A DNA stretch of 9,584 nucleotides from CAVURW01 sp963743595 (GTDB taxonomy: Bacteria; Verrucomicrobiota; Verrucomicrobiia; Methylacidiphilales; UBA1321): the NCBI GenBank assembly GCA_963743595.1, contig CAVURW010000194.1:1-9584 (forward strand). Direction: 5' to 3'. Positions 1-6,773 of the stretch are shown in pieces (position 1 is the stretch's first letter; each line of letters opens with the position of its first letter). Below the pieces are notes generated by a model. That model did no database searches and was not told where the DNA came from. It saw only the letters and a program-made list of their open reading frames with translations. The position numbers and the translations under genes were made by a program.

Positions 1-702
1 TAGCCAATTGCCTGTGCTCTTGAGGTTTGTAAGGATATTCCCATCGCGATCAACACCCACGACCAGCAGTGAAATCGTGGCACCCACCAAACTGGGCTGA
101 CGATTGGGCAATCCCACCACCTTACTCGCGTCTATTTCATCCCCCCACTTCGCATCGCTTTCGCCCTGCGCGAGATGCGCCGCCACCATCGCAAAGAGAT
201 CCTGGCCCGTTGCGGTTGTCGGCAAGCCTGTTCCCGGCTTATCGGAATCGGATGAATCCTTCAATGTCCACGCTTTGGCCACGCCCTCACGAGCGATCAC
301 CACCGAAAGCAATCCATTGTCCGGCGCCAGAAAATACTTGTCCAATTTCGTCTTCACCAGAATCGGCGGGCGCTCGCTCCGGATGTGTGGATAGACGACG
401 CCAACAAAGATGGTGCCGCCGGGAAAACGGCTCGCCGCTTGATCCAACAAATAGGCACCCTGCACGAGATTAAAGGGCACGATCGAGTGGCTAATATCAA
501 CGATCCGCGCGGCTGGGTCTTCCGTGAGAATCGCGCCCTTCAAGCTCCCTACAGCCGAGTCTTGCCAGCCGAAGTCCGTGAGTAACGCGACCACCCGCTG
601 CACGTCGTGGCTCCGATAGACGTCCTCGCCCACAACCATTCTCGGCCCGCCCACGAACAGAGCCGTGAAAATGACGCCTAGTGAAATCTTGTACCAACTC
701 AT
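1..702 (-). CDS. SAM hydroxide adenosyltransferase family protein (DUF62), exported variant, 3' end cut by window edge
   Basis: The minus strand is open from the ATG at 702-700 to the window edge (234 codons, no stop), so the C-terminus is missing. Residues 40-86 match the N-terminal domain of the SAM hydroxide adenosyltransferase/fluorinase/chlorinase family: LLTDFGWQDSAVGSLKGAIL, then VDISHSI and PFNLVQGAYLL. The family motif PDNGLLS is at 127-133, and DRDGNILTN (218-226) matches the C-terminal domain entry, usually DxFGNxxTN. Classical members cleave SAM to adenosine and methionine with an Asp-Arg-His triad. Here the DPGVGTxR loop reads YPHIRSER (104-111), with Tyr in the Asp place and Arg111 kept, and the FHGRD loop reads ATGQD (164-168), with Thr in the His place. 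Residues 1-26 (basic start, hydrophobic stretch, Gly-rich end) look like a signal peptide, odd for an enzyme using cytosolic SAM; a start at Met22 (639) would remove it. It follows the response regulator by 62 bases on the same strand, so co-transcription is plausible. Family assignment is firm; activity is open. Confidence 0.87.
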   Translation of the reverse strand, partial: MSWYKISLGVIFTALFVGGPRMVVGEDVYRSHDVQRVVALLTDFGWQDSAVGSLKGAILTEDPAARIVDISHSIVPFNLVQGAYLLDQAASRFPGGTIFVGVVYPHIRSERPPILVKTKLDKYFLAPDNGLLSVVIAREGVAKAWTLKDSSDSDKPGTGLPTTATGQDLFAMVAAHLAQGESDAKWGDEIDASKVVGLPNRQPSLVGATISLLVVGVDRDGNILTNLKSTGNWL

Positions 703-764
703 CACCCTGAGAGTTGCCACTTTCTTAGCATGAACCAAGCTAAAAATTCGAGATGGCCTGACTC

Positions 765-1472
765 CTACCCAGCCATCGATGGATCATTAATGCGGTAACC
801 AACTCCGCGAACCGTCTCCAGATAGCCAGCCGCTGAACCCAATTTCTCGCGTAATCGGCGGATATGCGTATCGACCGTGCGGGTATCGATCACGCTCTCG
901 TACCCCCACACATCGTTCAGAAGCCGATCGCGCGCCTGCACCCGGCCCTTGCGATCCATCAACAGCGCCAACAACTTAAATTCAGTCGCCGTCAGATCGA
1001 TCCGCTCGCCATCGACACTCACTTCGTAGCGCCCGTGATCCAACAGCAATCCACCGATCATGATCCGCTCGGCTCCCGTGACGACCTTGTCCTTAACACG
1101 GCGCAACGAGCGATTGACTCGCAATACCAGCTCGCGTGGACTGAAGGGCTTGGTGATATAATCGTCCGCGCCGAGTTCCAGACCGACGATCTTGTCGACC
1201 TCTTCGGCCTTGGCGGTGAGCATGATGATCGGGACGCCGTGCAAAACGGGATCGCTCTTCAAGGCACGGCACACTTCCAGACCCGGCATCTGTGGCAACA
1301 TCAGATCGAGAATGATGAGCGAGGGCGGCTCGGAACGAGCGCGCACTAGGGCAGACGGGCCGTCCTCCACCGCGTTCACGGTGAAGCCCGCTGAACGCAG
1401 GCTCATGACCAGCATGTCCACGACATCCGTTTCGTCATCGACGATCAAAATTTTATGGTTCTGGTTAGACAT
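765..1472 (-). CDS. OmpR/PhoB-family response regulator
   Basis: A 235-residue two-domain response regulator of normal family length. The receiver domain (about 6-122) shows the acidic pair Asp12-Asp13, the phospho-acceptor Asp56 in LIILDLMLP, Thr86 in MLTAK and Lys108 in ITKPF, so all switch residues are present. A winged-helix DNA-binding domain (about 138-230) follows, with LTATEFKLLALL, the recognition-helix segment VDTHIRRLREKLG and the C-terminal hairpin VRGVGYRI. By family, it is phosphorylated by a sensor histidine kinase and binds direct-repeat DNA as a dimer to control transcription. No histidine kinase gene is in the window; the divergent neighbour is a Ser/Thr kinase. The ATG at 1472 is chosen because MSNQNHKILIVDDE is the usual short lead-in. 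The start codon lies inside a perfect 8-base inverted repeat. The downstream gene is the DUF62 protein. The exact regulon cannot be told. Confidence 0.95.
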   Translation of the reverse strand: MSNQNHKILIVDDETDVVDMLVMSLRSAGFTVNAVEDGPSALVRARSEPPSLIILDLMLPQMPGLEVCRALKSDPVLHGVPIIMLTAKAEEVDKIVGLELGADDYITKPFSPRELVLRVNRSLRRVKDKVVTGAERIMIGGLLLDHGRYEVSVDGERIDLTATEFKLLALLMDRKGRVQARDRLLNDVWGYESVIDTRTVDTHIRRLREKLGSAAGYLETVRGVGYRINDPSMAG

Positions 1473-1495
1473 GGAGTTTTCCGACTTAACTCCAT
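1471..1495 (-). promoter_or_regulatory. Inverted repeat over the response-regulator start codon
   Basis: ATGGAGTT (1471-1478) and AACTCCAT (1488-1495) are perfect 8-base inverted arms with a 9-base spacer. In the minus-strand transcript the stem would pair a GGAG sequence (1493-1490) with the bases up to and including the AU of the AUG start. It could be a translational hairpin or, as DNA, an operator for the regulator itself. The repeat is seen directly; the function is inferred. Confidence 0.45.
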
Positions 1496-1572
1496 CAGTT
1501 CAGCGATGTTGCGCATTTGTGTCAACTGTGTGTCGAAAATCTTATTTGCAAAGGAGTTAAATAGTTCAGCGA
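1486..1572. repeat. Paired composite repeats in the divergent control region
   Basis: Read on the minus strand, the 10-mer TCGCTGAACT occurs at 1572-1563 and again at 1506-1497, 66 bases apart. Each copy is followed within 2-3 bases by an 8-mer: TTAACTCC (1560-1553) after the first and its reverse complement GGAGTTAA (1493-1486) after the second. A partial third copy of the core, CTGAAC, lies at 1604-1609 on the plus strand. Paired sites between divergent genes suggest binding sites for a regulator such as the OmpR-type protein encoded next to them. The repeats are exact; the binding protein is a guess. Confidence 0.4.
1497..1525 (-). promoter_or_regulatory. Candidate sigma-70-type promoter for the response regulator
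   Basis: On the minus strand, a perfect -35 hexamer TTGACA (1525-1520) is followed by a 17-base spacer and a poor -10, TGAACT (1502-1497). Transcription would start near 1490 and leave an unusually short leader of about 18 bases. The weak -10 lies inside a repeated 10-mer, which would suit an activated or autoregulated promoter. The hexamer match is direct; promoter activity is inferred. Confidence 0.35.
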
Positions 1573-1672
1573 GCTGTACATTACAAAAGTTTACTCGTTT
1601 GTACTGAACGAAACCGACCGATCATCCGTCTTACGAGAAGCTTTCCACTTTCAATTCGAGCGGTAGACTTCT

Positions 1673-3727
1673 ATGACGATGACGTTCGCCTCAGGTAAAA
1701 TCCAGCCCGGTCAAGAGATCGGTCGGTGCCGCGTCGTCCGGGAGATCGGACGCGGTGGCATGGGCTCTGTCTACCTGGCCTCGCACAAGACCCTAAGAAC
1801 GGATGTGGCACTAAAAATCCTCTCGCCGGAGCTGTGTGAGAAAAATCCGTCGCTGGCAGATCGCTTCATCCGCGAGGCGCAAATGGCCGCGCGAATTCGT
1901 CACCCGAACGTGGTGAATGTGATGGACGCTGATAAAGACGATCCCACCAGCCTTTATTACATCATCCAGGAATTCATGTCGGGCGGCACGCTCGGCTGGC
2001 AATTGCGAAGCGGCCCCATGCAAGAAGGGAAAATCCTCACGGTTCTTCTGGGAATTACGCAAGCGCTCATGGTGGCAGACGAGGCGGGAATTGTTCATCG
2101 CGATATAAAGCCCGATAACATTTTGCTCGATCACCGGGGCACGCCGAAACTCGCCGATCTGGGCCTGGCCAAGCATGCTCTCGATAACCGCACCAGCTTG
2201 ACCATGGGTGGTGCATTCATGGGCACCCCGGCCTACATGAGCCCAGATCAGGCCCGCGACGCGAAAACGGTGACGGTGCAGGACGATATCTACAGTCTCG
2301 GCGCGACCGCTTTTGAATGTCTCACCGGGCGACCTCCGTTCCAAGGCGATACGCCCTACAACATCATGAGTCAGCTGCTCACCAGCCCGACGCCAAAAGC
2401 ACGCGACATCAATCCGCAAGCAAGCGAGCCGCTCTCCCTCATTTGCTACAAGATGATGGCGAAGGATCGCAAGCTTCGCTACATCAATGCCAAGGCGCTG
2501 CTGGACGAACTCGAAAAAGTTCAGCGGGGCAGCGATAAAGGCTGGGAGCACTTGCTGGCCGCGCAATTACCGGATCAGACTCACCAGGAGGTGAAGCTCG
2601 CGGAAGAGGAGGCGAAGCGTTTGGGTGTTCGACTGGATCAACCGCAGCCGGCTCCTGTAGCTGTAGCACCGCCTCAAGCGACGAGCACCACGCGACCGCG
2701 CCGTCGGCGGAATCCATCGCCCACCCGTTCCGTGGTCCGCTCTAACCCGGAGATTACGGGCGATTCTGAACGTCGAATTTTCACGACGCTCTTAGTGCTT
2801 ACTGTGGCTGCAACGGCCTTTTCCATTTCGATCCTCCTTCTGGGGCAAAACCATGTCTCCGGCGATGTGACTCCGACCCCCGCGCCTTACGAGATCACGC
2901 CTGTTCCCAGTGTTCACCCGACTCACAGCCACCACCCCACATCACGACCGACCTCCCACCCTTCGCCGCATCCGGTTCCGACCGAAGTTCCTGTGCCTCT
3001 CGAAACATCTCCGCAGCCGACGCTTCAGCCGGCTCCCTCGCCATTGGCCGTGGAAATTCCCACGAGCGTTCCCATCCCCAGCGCGTTAGTTCCTCCGGAT
3101 GACTCCACGAATGCAGTTGTTTTGGCAAACGCAGTGGCACCGACGGCTGCTCCTTCGGATCAACCGATCCCTTCCGGCACACCCATCGGAAGCCCGTCAC
3201 CCGCGCTATCACCCACCCCGACCCCCGTTTCTGCCGATTCGCGTCCCTCCGCGTTTGCGGCCCGGATCATCGCATCTGAGAAGCTGCAAGACTCGGCGGC
3301 TCCATTAGGTCGACTGCTCAAAGTGGAAGGCGTGCGCGACAAGAACTCGATCTATCCGACGGTGTGGAAGTTCACGTTTTACGACGAAATCGCCAATCAA
3401 CGGACCCGGATGATAACCGTCGATCACGGTGTATGCACGCGCGATGACCAACCTATGGGCCTTCCGCTCATCGGTGCGGGCCGCGACCAGATTCTCCCGG
3501 ATAACGAGATCACCATCGACTCCAGCCGCGCGATCGATACCGCGTGCGCCGCTTACCCGAATGAGAAGATCACGAGCACGTACGTATCGCTCCTGCGCAA
3601 GAGCGGATTTGCCACGTTATTATGGGAAATCGAGCTCTATAAAACGGCTTCCGATGGCGACTTAAAACATGTCGCTACCGTTTCAGTCCAAGCCTCCGGA
3701 AACGGGGATCTCCTGACAAAGAAGTAG
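1673..3727 (+). CDS. Membrane-anchored Hanks-type Ser/Thr protein kinase with Pro-rich exported region
   Basis: A 684-residue protein. Residues 15-285 form a Hanks-type kinase domain: Gly-rich loop GRGGMGSVY (26-34), ATP-binding Lys48 in VALKIL, helix-C Glu68 in REA, catalytic HRDIKPDN (142-149, Asp144), DLG (162-164) in place of DFG, and GTPAYMSPDQ (184-193), where the usual APE/SPE Glu is Asp. All core catalytic residues are present, so an active kinase is expected. One transmembrane helix (about 369-391) follows a basic stretch (RPRRRR). Outside the membrane would lie a Pro/Thr/Ser-rich linker (about 400-526) and a folded C-terminal region (about 527-684) with just two cysteines, Cys588 and Cys625, possibly disulfide-bonded. 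I recognise no named domain there; it may sense an envelope signal. It is divergent from the response regulator and 51 bases upstream of argS. No strong ribosome binding site is seen; Met3 (1679) is an equally possible start. Confidence 0.93.
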   Translation: MTMTFASGKIQPGQEIGRCRVVREIGRGGMGSVYLASHKTLRTDVALKILSPELCEKNPSLADRFIREAQMAARIRHPNVVNVMDADKDDPTSLYYIIQEFMSGGTLGWQLRSGPMQEGKILTVLLGITQALMVADEAGIVHRDIKPDNILLDHRGTPKLADLGLAKHALDNRTSLTMGGAFMGTPAYMSPDQARDAKTVTVQDDIYSLGATAFECLTGRPPFQGDTPYNIMSQLLTSPTPKARDINPQASEPLSLICYKMMAKDRKLRYINAKALLDELEKVQRGSDKGWEHLLAAQLPDQTHQEVKLAEEEAKRLGVRLDQPQPAPVAVAPPQATSTTRPRRRRNPSPTRSVVRSNPEITGDSERRIFTTLLVLTVAATAFSISILLLGQNHVSGDVTPTPAPYEITPVPSVHPTHSHHPTSRPTSHPSPHPVPTEVPVPLETSPQPTLQPAPSPLAVEIPTSVPIPSALVPPDDSTNAVVLANAVAPTAAPSDQPIPSGTPIGSPSPALSPTPTPVSADSRPSAFAARIIASEKLQDSAAPLGRLLKVEGVRDKNSIYPTVWKFTFYDEIANQRTRMITVDHGVCTRDDQPMGLPLIGAGRDQILPDNEITIDSSRAIDTACAAYPNEKITSTYVSLLRKSGFATLLWEIELYKTASDGDLKHVATVSVQASGNGDLLTKK

Positions 3728-3778
3728 CCCGATTGACGCTTTATTCTTCGCGAATCTCGCGGTAGGCTTTCCCTTTGC

Positions 3779-5542
3779 ATGAAAACCCCTCGCCAAGACT
3801 TCGAATCCCGCGTCGCCACTGCTGCGACGGCCCTTTGGTCCAATCTACCGTCTGGCCCGTTCATCCGTCCCTGCCTGGACGCGCGCCATGGCGATTTTCA
3901 GGCGAACCTGGCTTTAGTCCTGGCGAAGGAACAGAAAGCGAACCCGCGTGATCTGGCGAAACAACTCGTCGAGAAGCTTCAGGTCTCAGACATCGCACTG
4001 CAACCGGAGATCGCGGGAGCAGGTTTTATCAATTTTCGGATGAGTCCGGAGTACATCAGTAAGCAGGTGGAAGCACGCGCCCATGATGCGCGGCTTGGCA
4101 TTAACCGGGTCGAGAACCCCACCACGGTGGTCGTCGATTTTTCGTCGCCGAACATCGCCAAGGAACTTCACGTGGGTCACCTGCGGAGCACTGTGCTGGG
4201 CGATGCGCTCCAGCGCATTCTGCGGTTTCTGGGCTACAACGTGATTACCGATAATCACCTGGGCGATTGGGGCACGGGCTTCGGCATCGTCCTCTATGGT
4301 TACAAGAAGGAGGGTGACGCCGCGAAGCTCGCTGACGATCCATTCACGCACTTGGAGGACATCTACAAGAGGTACACGGCGCTGGGCAAGGAAGACCCGG
4401 CGATCCGCGAGGCGTGCAAGGCGGAACTGGTGAAACTTCAGCAAGGCGATCCAGAGAATCTCCAGCTCTGGAAGCAATTCGTTCAGATCTCCATAGAAGC
4501 GCTGAAACAAATGTACGCGCGAATGGGTGTCACATTCGATAATTGGTACGGTGAGAGCTTCTACAACGACATGCTTCCGTCGGTCATTGAAGAGCTGACG
4601 GCCCAGGGGATTGCGCGGGAGAGTCGCGGCGCCATGGCGATCTTCTCGGACGAGACGCTCAAACCGGACGACGATCCGTTTAAGGTGCGAGATAAAGAGA
4701 CCGGCGAGTTTAAGGATCAGCCGTTGCTCATCCAGAAATCGGACGAGGGTTTTAATTACGCCACGACGGACCTGGCCACGTTTAAGTATCGGGTCAATAC
4801 GTGGAAAGCGGACCGAATTCTCTATGTGGTGGACGAGCGGCAGAGACTCCATTTTCGCCAGCTTTTTAATGCGGCTAAGCGGTGGGGTGGTTCGCCTGTG
4901 ATGGAGCATGTCGGCTTCGGAACCATGCAAGGGCCTGACAAAAAGCCGATGAAAACGAAATCGGGCGAGAACATTAAACTCAAGGTGCTGCTGGATGAAG
5001 CGGTCGAGCGGGCGGGATCGATTCTGAATGAAAAACGGCCCGATCTCTCCGAAGTCGAGCGGCAGGAACTCGCCCGGATCGTGGGGATCGGTGCGCTCAA
5101 ATACGCCGATCTCGCGCAAAACCGGGACAACAATTACGTGTTCGATTGGGACAAGCTTCTGGCGTTCGATGGAAACACGGCTCCTTACATCCAAAATGCG
5201 TACGTGCGAACGCGCGGGATTCTCCGGAAATCGGGCCTCACGGAAGCCCCGAATGCGCCTGTCTTGCTCGCTCACGCCACCGAGATGAGCCTGGCGAAAA
5301 AACTACTCGATTTCGAGGACTCAATCACGATGGCTGCGGAAGAAACGCGTCCCCATTTCATCTGCCAGTACCTGTTCGATCTCGCCAATTTGTTCCACAA
5401 ATTCTTTGAAGATTGTCCTGTGCTCAAAGAGGGCGTGGACGAGGCGACAAAGAATTCCCGCCTCGTGCTCTGCTGCCTGACCGGCGAGACGCTCAAAGTG
5501 GGGCTGAACCTGCTCGGAATCGAGACGCTGGAAAAGATGTAG
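3779..5542 (+). CDS. argS: Arginyl-tRNA synthetase
   Basis: A cytoplasmic class I aminoacyl-tRNA synthetase that charges tRNA-Arg with arginine using ATP. The 587 residues match the normal family length. In order: the N-terminal tRNA-binding add-on domain (about 1-105), the HIGH-class motif HVGH (131-134) within SPNIAKELHVGHLRS, the family signature HLGDWGTGFG just after it, the Rossmann catalytic domain, and the C-terminal DALR-type anticodon-binding domain starting near NAYVR (473-477). No canonical KMSK is present; MKTKSG (391-396) stands in the corresponding place. This is usual in ArgRS enzymes, where the Lys just upstream of HIGH (Lys128 here) is thought to compensate. The ATG at 3779 gives a standard N-terminus, with only a weak purine stretch upstream. 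It follows the kinase by 51 bases and precedes the deacetylase by 64, so shared transcription is possible. A second, unrelated argS fragment lies at the right edge. Confidence 0.98.
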   Translation: MKTPRQDFESRVATAATALWSNLPSGPFIRPCLDARHGDFQANLALVLAKEQKANPRDLAKQLVEKLQVSDIALQPEIAGAGFINFRMSPEYISKQVEARAHDARLGINRVENPTTVVVDFSSPNIAKELHVGHLRSTVLGDALQRILRFLGYNVITDNHLGDWGTGFGIVLYGYKKEGDAAKLADDPFTHLEDIYKRYTALGKEDPAIREACKAELVKLQQGDPENLQLWKQFVQISIEALKQMYARMGVTFDNWYGESFYNDMLPSVIEELTAQGIARESRGAMAIFSDETLKPDDDPFKVRDKETGEFKDQPLLIQKSDEGFNYATTDLATFKYRVNTWKADRILYVVDERQRLHFRQLFNAAKRWGGSPVMEHVGFGTMQGPDKKPMKTKSGENIKLKVLLDEAVERAGSILNEKRPDLSEVERQELARIVGIGALKYADLAQNRDNNYVFDWDKLLAFDGNTAPYIQNAYVRTRGILRKSGLTEAPNAPVLLAHATEMSLAKKLLDFEDSITMAAEETRPHFICQYLFDLANLFHKFFEDCPVLKEGVDEATKNSRLVLCCLTGETLKVGLNLLGIETLEKM

Positions 5543-5606
5543 GGCCACATGTGGTCAGCAACAAAAAGCCTTGGCTCAACCGCCAGCCCATACTAATCTC
5601 ACCCTA

Positions 5607-6410
5607 ATGATCACTCGCGCCAATTTCATTAAATCGCTCGGCGTCTCGCTGGCCGGTCTCGCCGCTTCCTCGAAAGTCGTTTCTGCGGCGGCAGCGGCCC
5701 TGCAAGTAGATGCTTCGGCTACAACAGCCACGACAACGCCCGCAGCGACGACCGCCGCACCGGTGGCAGCCGGTCCCGAAGTCGTTACGCCTCACTTTAT
5801 CGGCGCGGGGAACGGTTTCGGCAACCGCATCGCAATCACCTTCGATGACGGCCCGACCCCTGGCGTCACAAACATCGTTTTGGACGAATTGAAGAAGCGC
5901 AATCTGCGCTCCACGTTCTTCATGATCGGTCAACGTTGCGCAGCAGCACCGGACTTGGCCCGTCGAGTGCGTGATGAAGGCCATGAAATCTGCAATCACA
6001 CCTTCACGCACCCCAAGCTGAACACGCTGCCCGATGCGCGCGTGGATTGGGAATTGCAAATGGCCCAAGAGGTCATCCACAAGGAGACGGACCATGTTCC
6101 CGTTTGGCTCCGCCCGCCCTACGGTGCGTTTCGTAAGAACCAGGCGTTCGTGCCGCTGCAAAAGCATCTCGGCGTAGTTCTCTGGTCAGTCGATCCCCGC
6201 GATTGGTCGCAGCCGGGTGAAGACAAGATCGTGGGAACGATTCTCACCGAAGCACGGCCCGGCTCGATCATTCTCTGCCACGATCTGCACAAGCAAACGG
6301 CCAACTGCGCCGGACGAATCTTCGACGGGTTGCTCGAAAAGGGATTCGAGTTGACGAATATTTCCAGCCTCCTCGGCGCACCCTACGTGACCGGCCAGCA
6401 AGTTTCGTAG
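5607..6410 (+). CDS. Exported polysaccharide deacetylase (NodB homology, CE4)
   Basis: A 267-residue protein with a complete NodB domain (about 70-255). The five CE4 motifs are all there: TFDDGP (78-83, catalytic-base Asp80 and metal-ligand Asp81), HTFTH (131-135, metal His131 and His135), RPPYG (169-173), DPRDW (196-200) and LCHDLH (223-228, catalytic His225). The family removes N-acetyl groups from peptidoglycan, chitin-type or other N-acetylated glycans with a divalent metal. Residues 1-31 look like an export signal (TRANFIKSLGVSLAGLAAS, then Ala-rich), followed by a low-complexity Ala/Thr/Pro linker (about 33-58). The signal resembles a Tat motif but has only one Arg. The ATG at 5607 is preferred because it starts directly at the signal; a TTG at 5571 would add 12 unlikely residues. 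The natural substrate cannot be told from sequence; cell-wall modification is the reasonable guess. Confidence 0.94.
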   Translation: MITRANFIKSLGVSLAGLAASSKVVSAAAAALQVDASATTATTTPAATTAAPVAAGPEVVTPHFIGAGNGFGNRIAITFDDGPTPGVTNIVLDELKKRNLRSTFFMIGQRCAAAPDLARRVRDEGHEICNHTFTHPKLNTLPDARVDWELQMAQEVIHKETDHVPVWLRPPYGAFRKNQAFVPLQKHLGVVLWSVDPRDWSQPGEDKIVGTILTEARPGSIILCHDLHKQTANCAGRIFDGLLEKGFELTNISSLLGAPYVTGQQVS

Positions 6411-6420
6411 GCTCTCAATA

Positions 6421-6436
6421 CGTTTGCTAGCAAACG
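6421..6436. promoter_or_regulatory. 16-base perfect palindrome after the deacetylase gene
   Basis: CGTTTGCTAGCAAACG is perfectly self-complementary and begins 10 bases after the deacetylase stop codon. As RNA it would make a 6-base stem with a CTAG loop, followed by GTTTGATT. That is a weak match to an intrinsic terminator because the U-tract is poor. It could equally be a protein-binding operator. Confidence 0.4.
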
Positions 6437-6463
6437 GTTTGATTGGTGAGATGAACCGCCCTT

Positions 6464-6480
6464 AGTGAAAATTGTTCACT
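6464..6480. repeat. Short inverted repeat next to the repeat element
   Basis: AGTGAA (6464-6469) and TTCACT (6475-6480) form a perfect 6-base inverted repeat with a 5-base spacer, ending exactly where the left arm of the larger repeat element begins at 6481. It could be an operator or part of the insertion target; a repeat this short may also be chance. Confidence 0.25.
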
Positions 6481-6657
6481 CTCAACATGTTTCCATGTCG
6501 ACCTTGTGGAGACATCAGTAAAAATCGCAACGGGAGGCCACGAATTACCGTCCCGTTGGAACTCTAACGCCTGCAGGTTTACCTGGCACTTCGGACGGCT
6601 TTTCAGCCGCCCTCATTCCAGGCTTTGTTATGGATCGCGCCTTTGGCGCTCAAATGA
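6481..6657 (+). repeat. Left arm of the inverted-repeat element
   Basis: The outer 44 bases (6481-6524) match the right arm with one mismatch. Further in, conserved blocks alternate with variable ones; shared blocks include GCACTTCGGACGGC and ATGGATCGCGCCT. Possible hairpins are AACGGGA/TCCCGTT (6529-6535 with 6551-6557, 15-base loop), CGGC/GCCG (6596-6599 with 6606-6609) and GCGCC/GGCGC (6637-6641 with 6645-6649, TTT loop). Near the outer end, ATGTC and GACAT can also pair. Confidence 0.65.
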
Positions 6658-6773
6658 AGCGTGCTCCATCGGTACAGGTCGAGGCACTGACCCCGTAAAG
6701 CGTCGTGATCGTTGACGATTAGTCACGGCACCGCAAAGTCCTCACTATCAACAAGCTCCTCATGAACCGGTTG

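Noticed and set aside
725..743. Short inverted repeat TTAGC/GCTAA between the response regulator and DUF62 genes
   Set aside because: A 5-base stem is too short to support a terminator or an operator; the genes still look co-directional and possibly co-transcribed.
4949..4966. Missing KMSK motif in the complete ArgS as an anomaly
   Set aside because: Lack of canonical KMSK is common in arginyl-tRNA synthetases, with the Lys before the HIGH motif taking over, so it is not unusual.
3986..5275. A 429-residue minus-strand open frame
   Set aside because: It is the shadow of argS on the opposite strand; the plus-strand frame has all synthetase motifs.
5545..5554. Palindrome CCACATGTGG after argS as a terminator
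   Set aside because: Only 10 bases, no usable loop and no T-tract follows; it may be chance.
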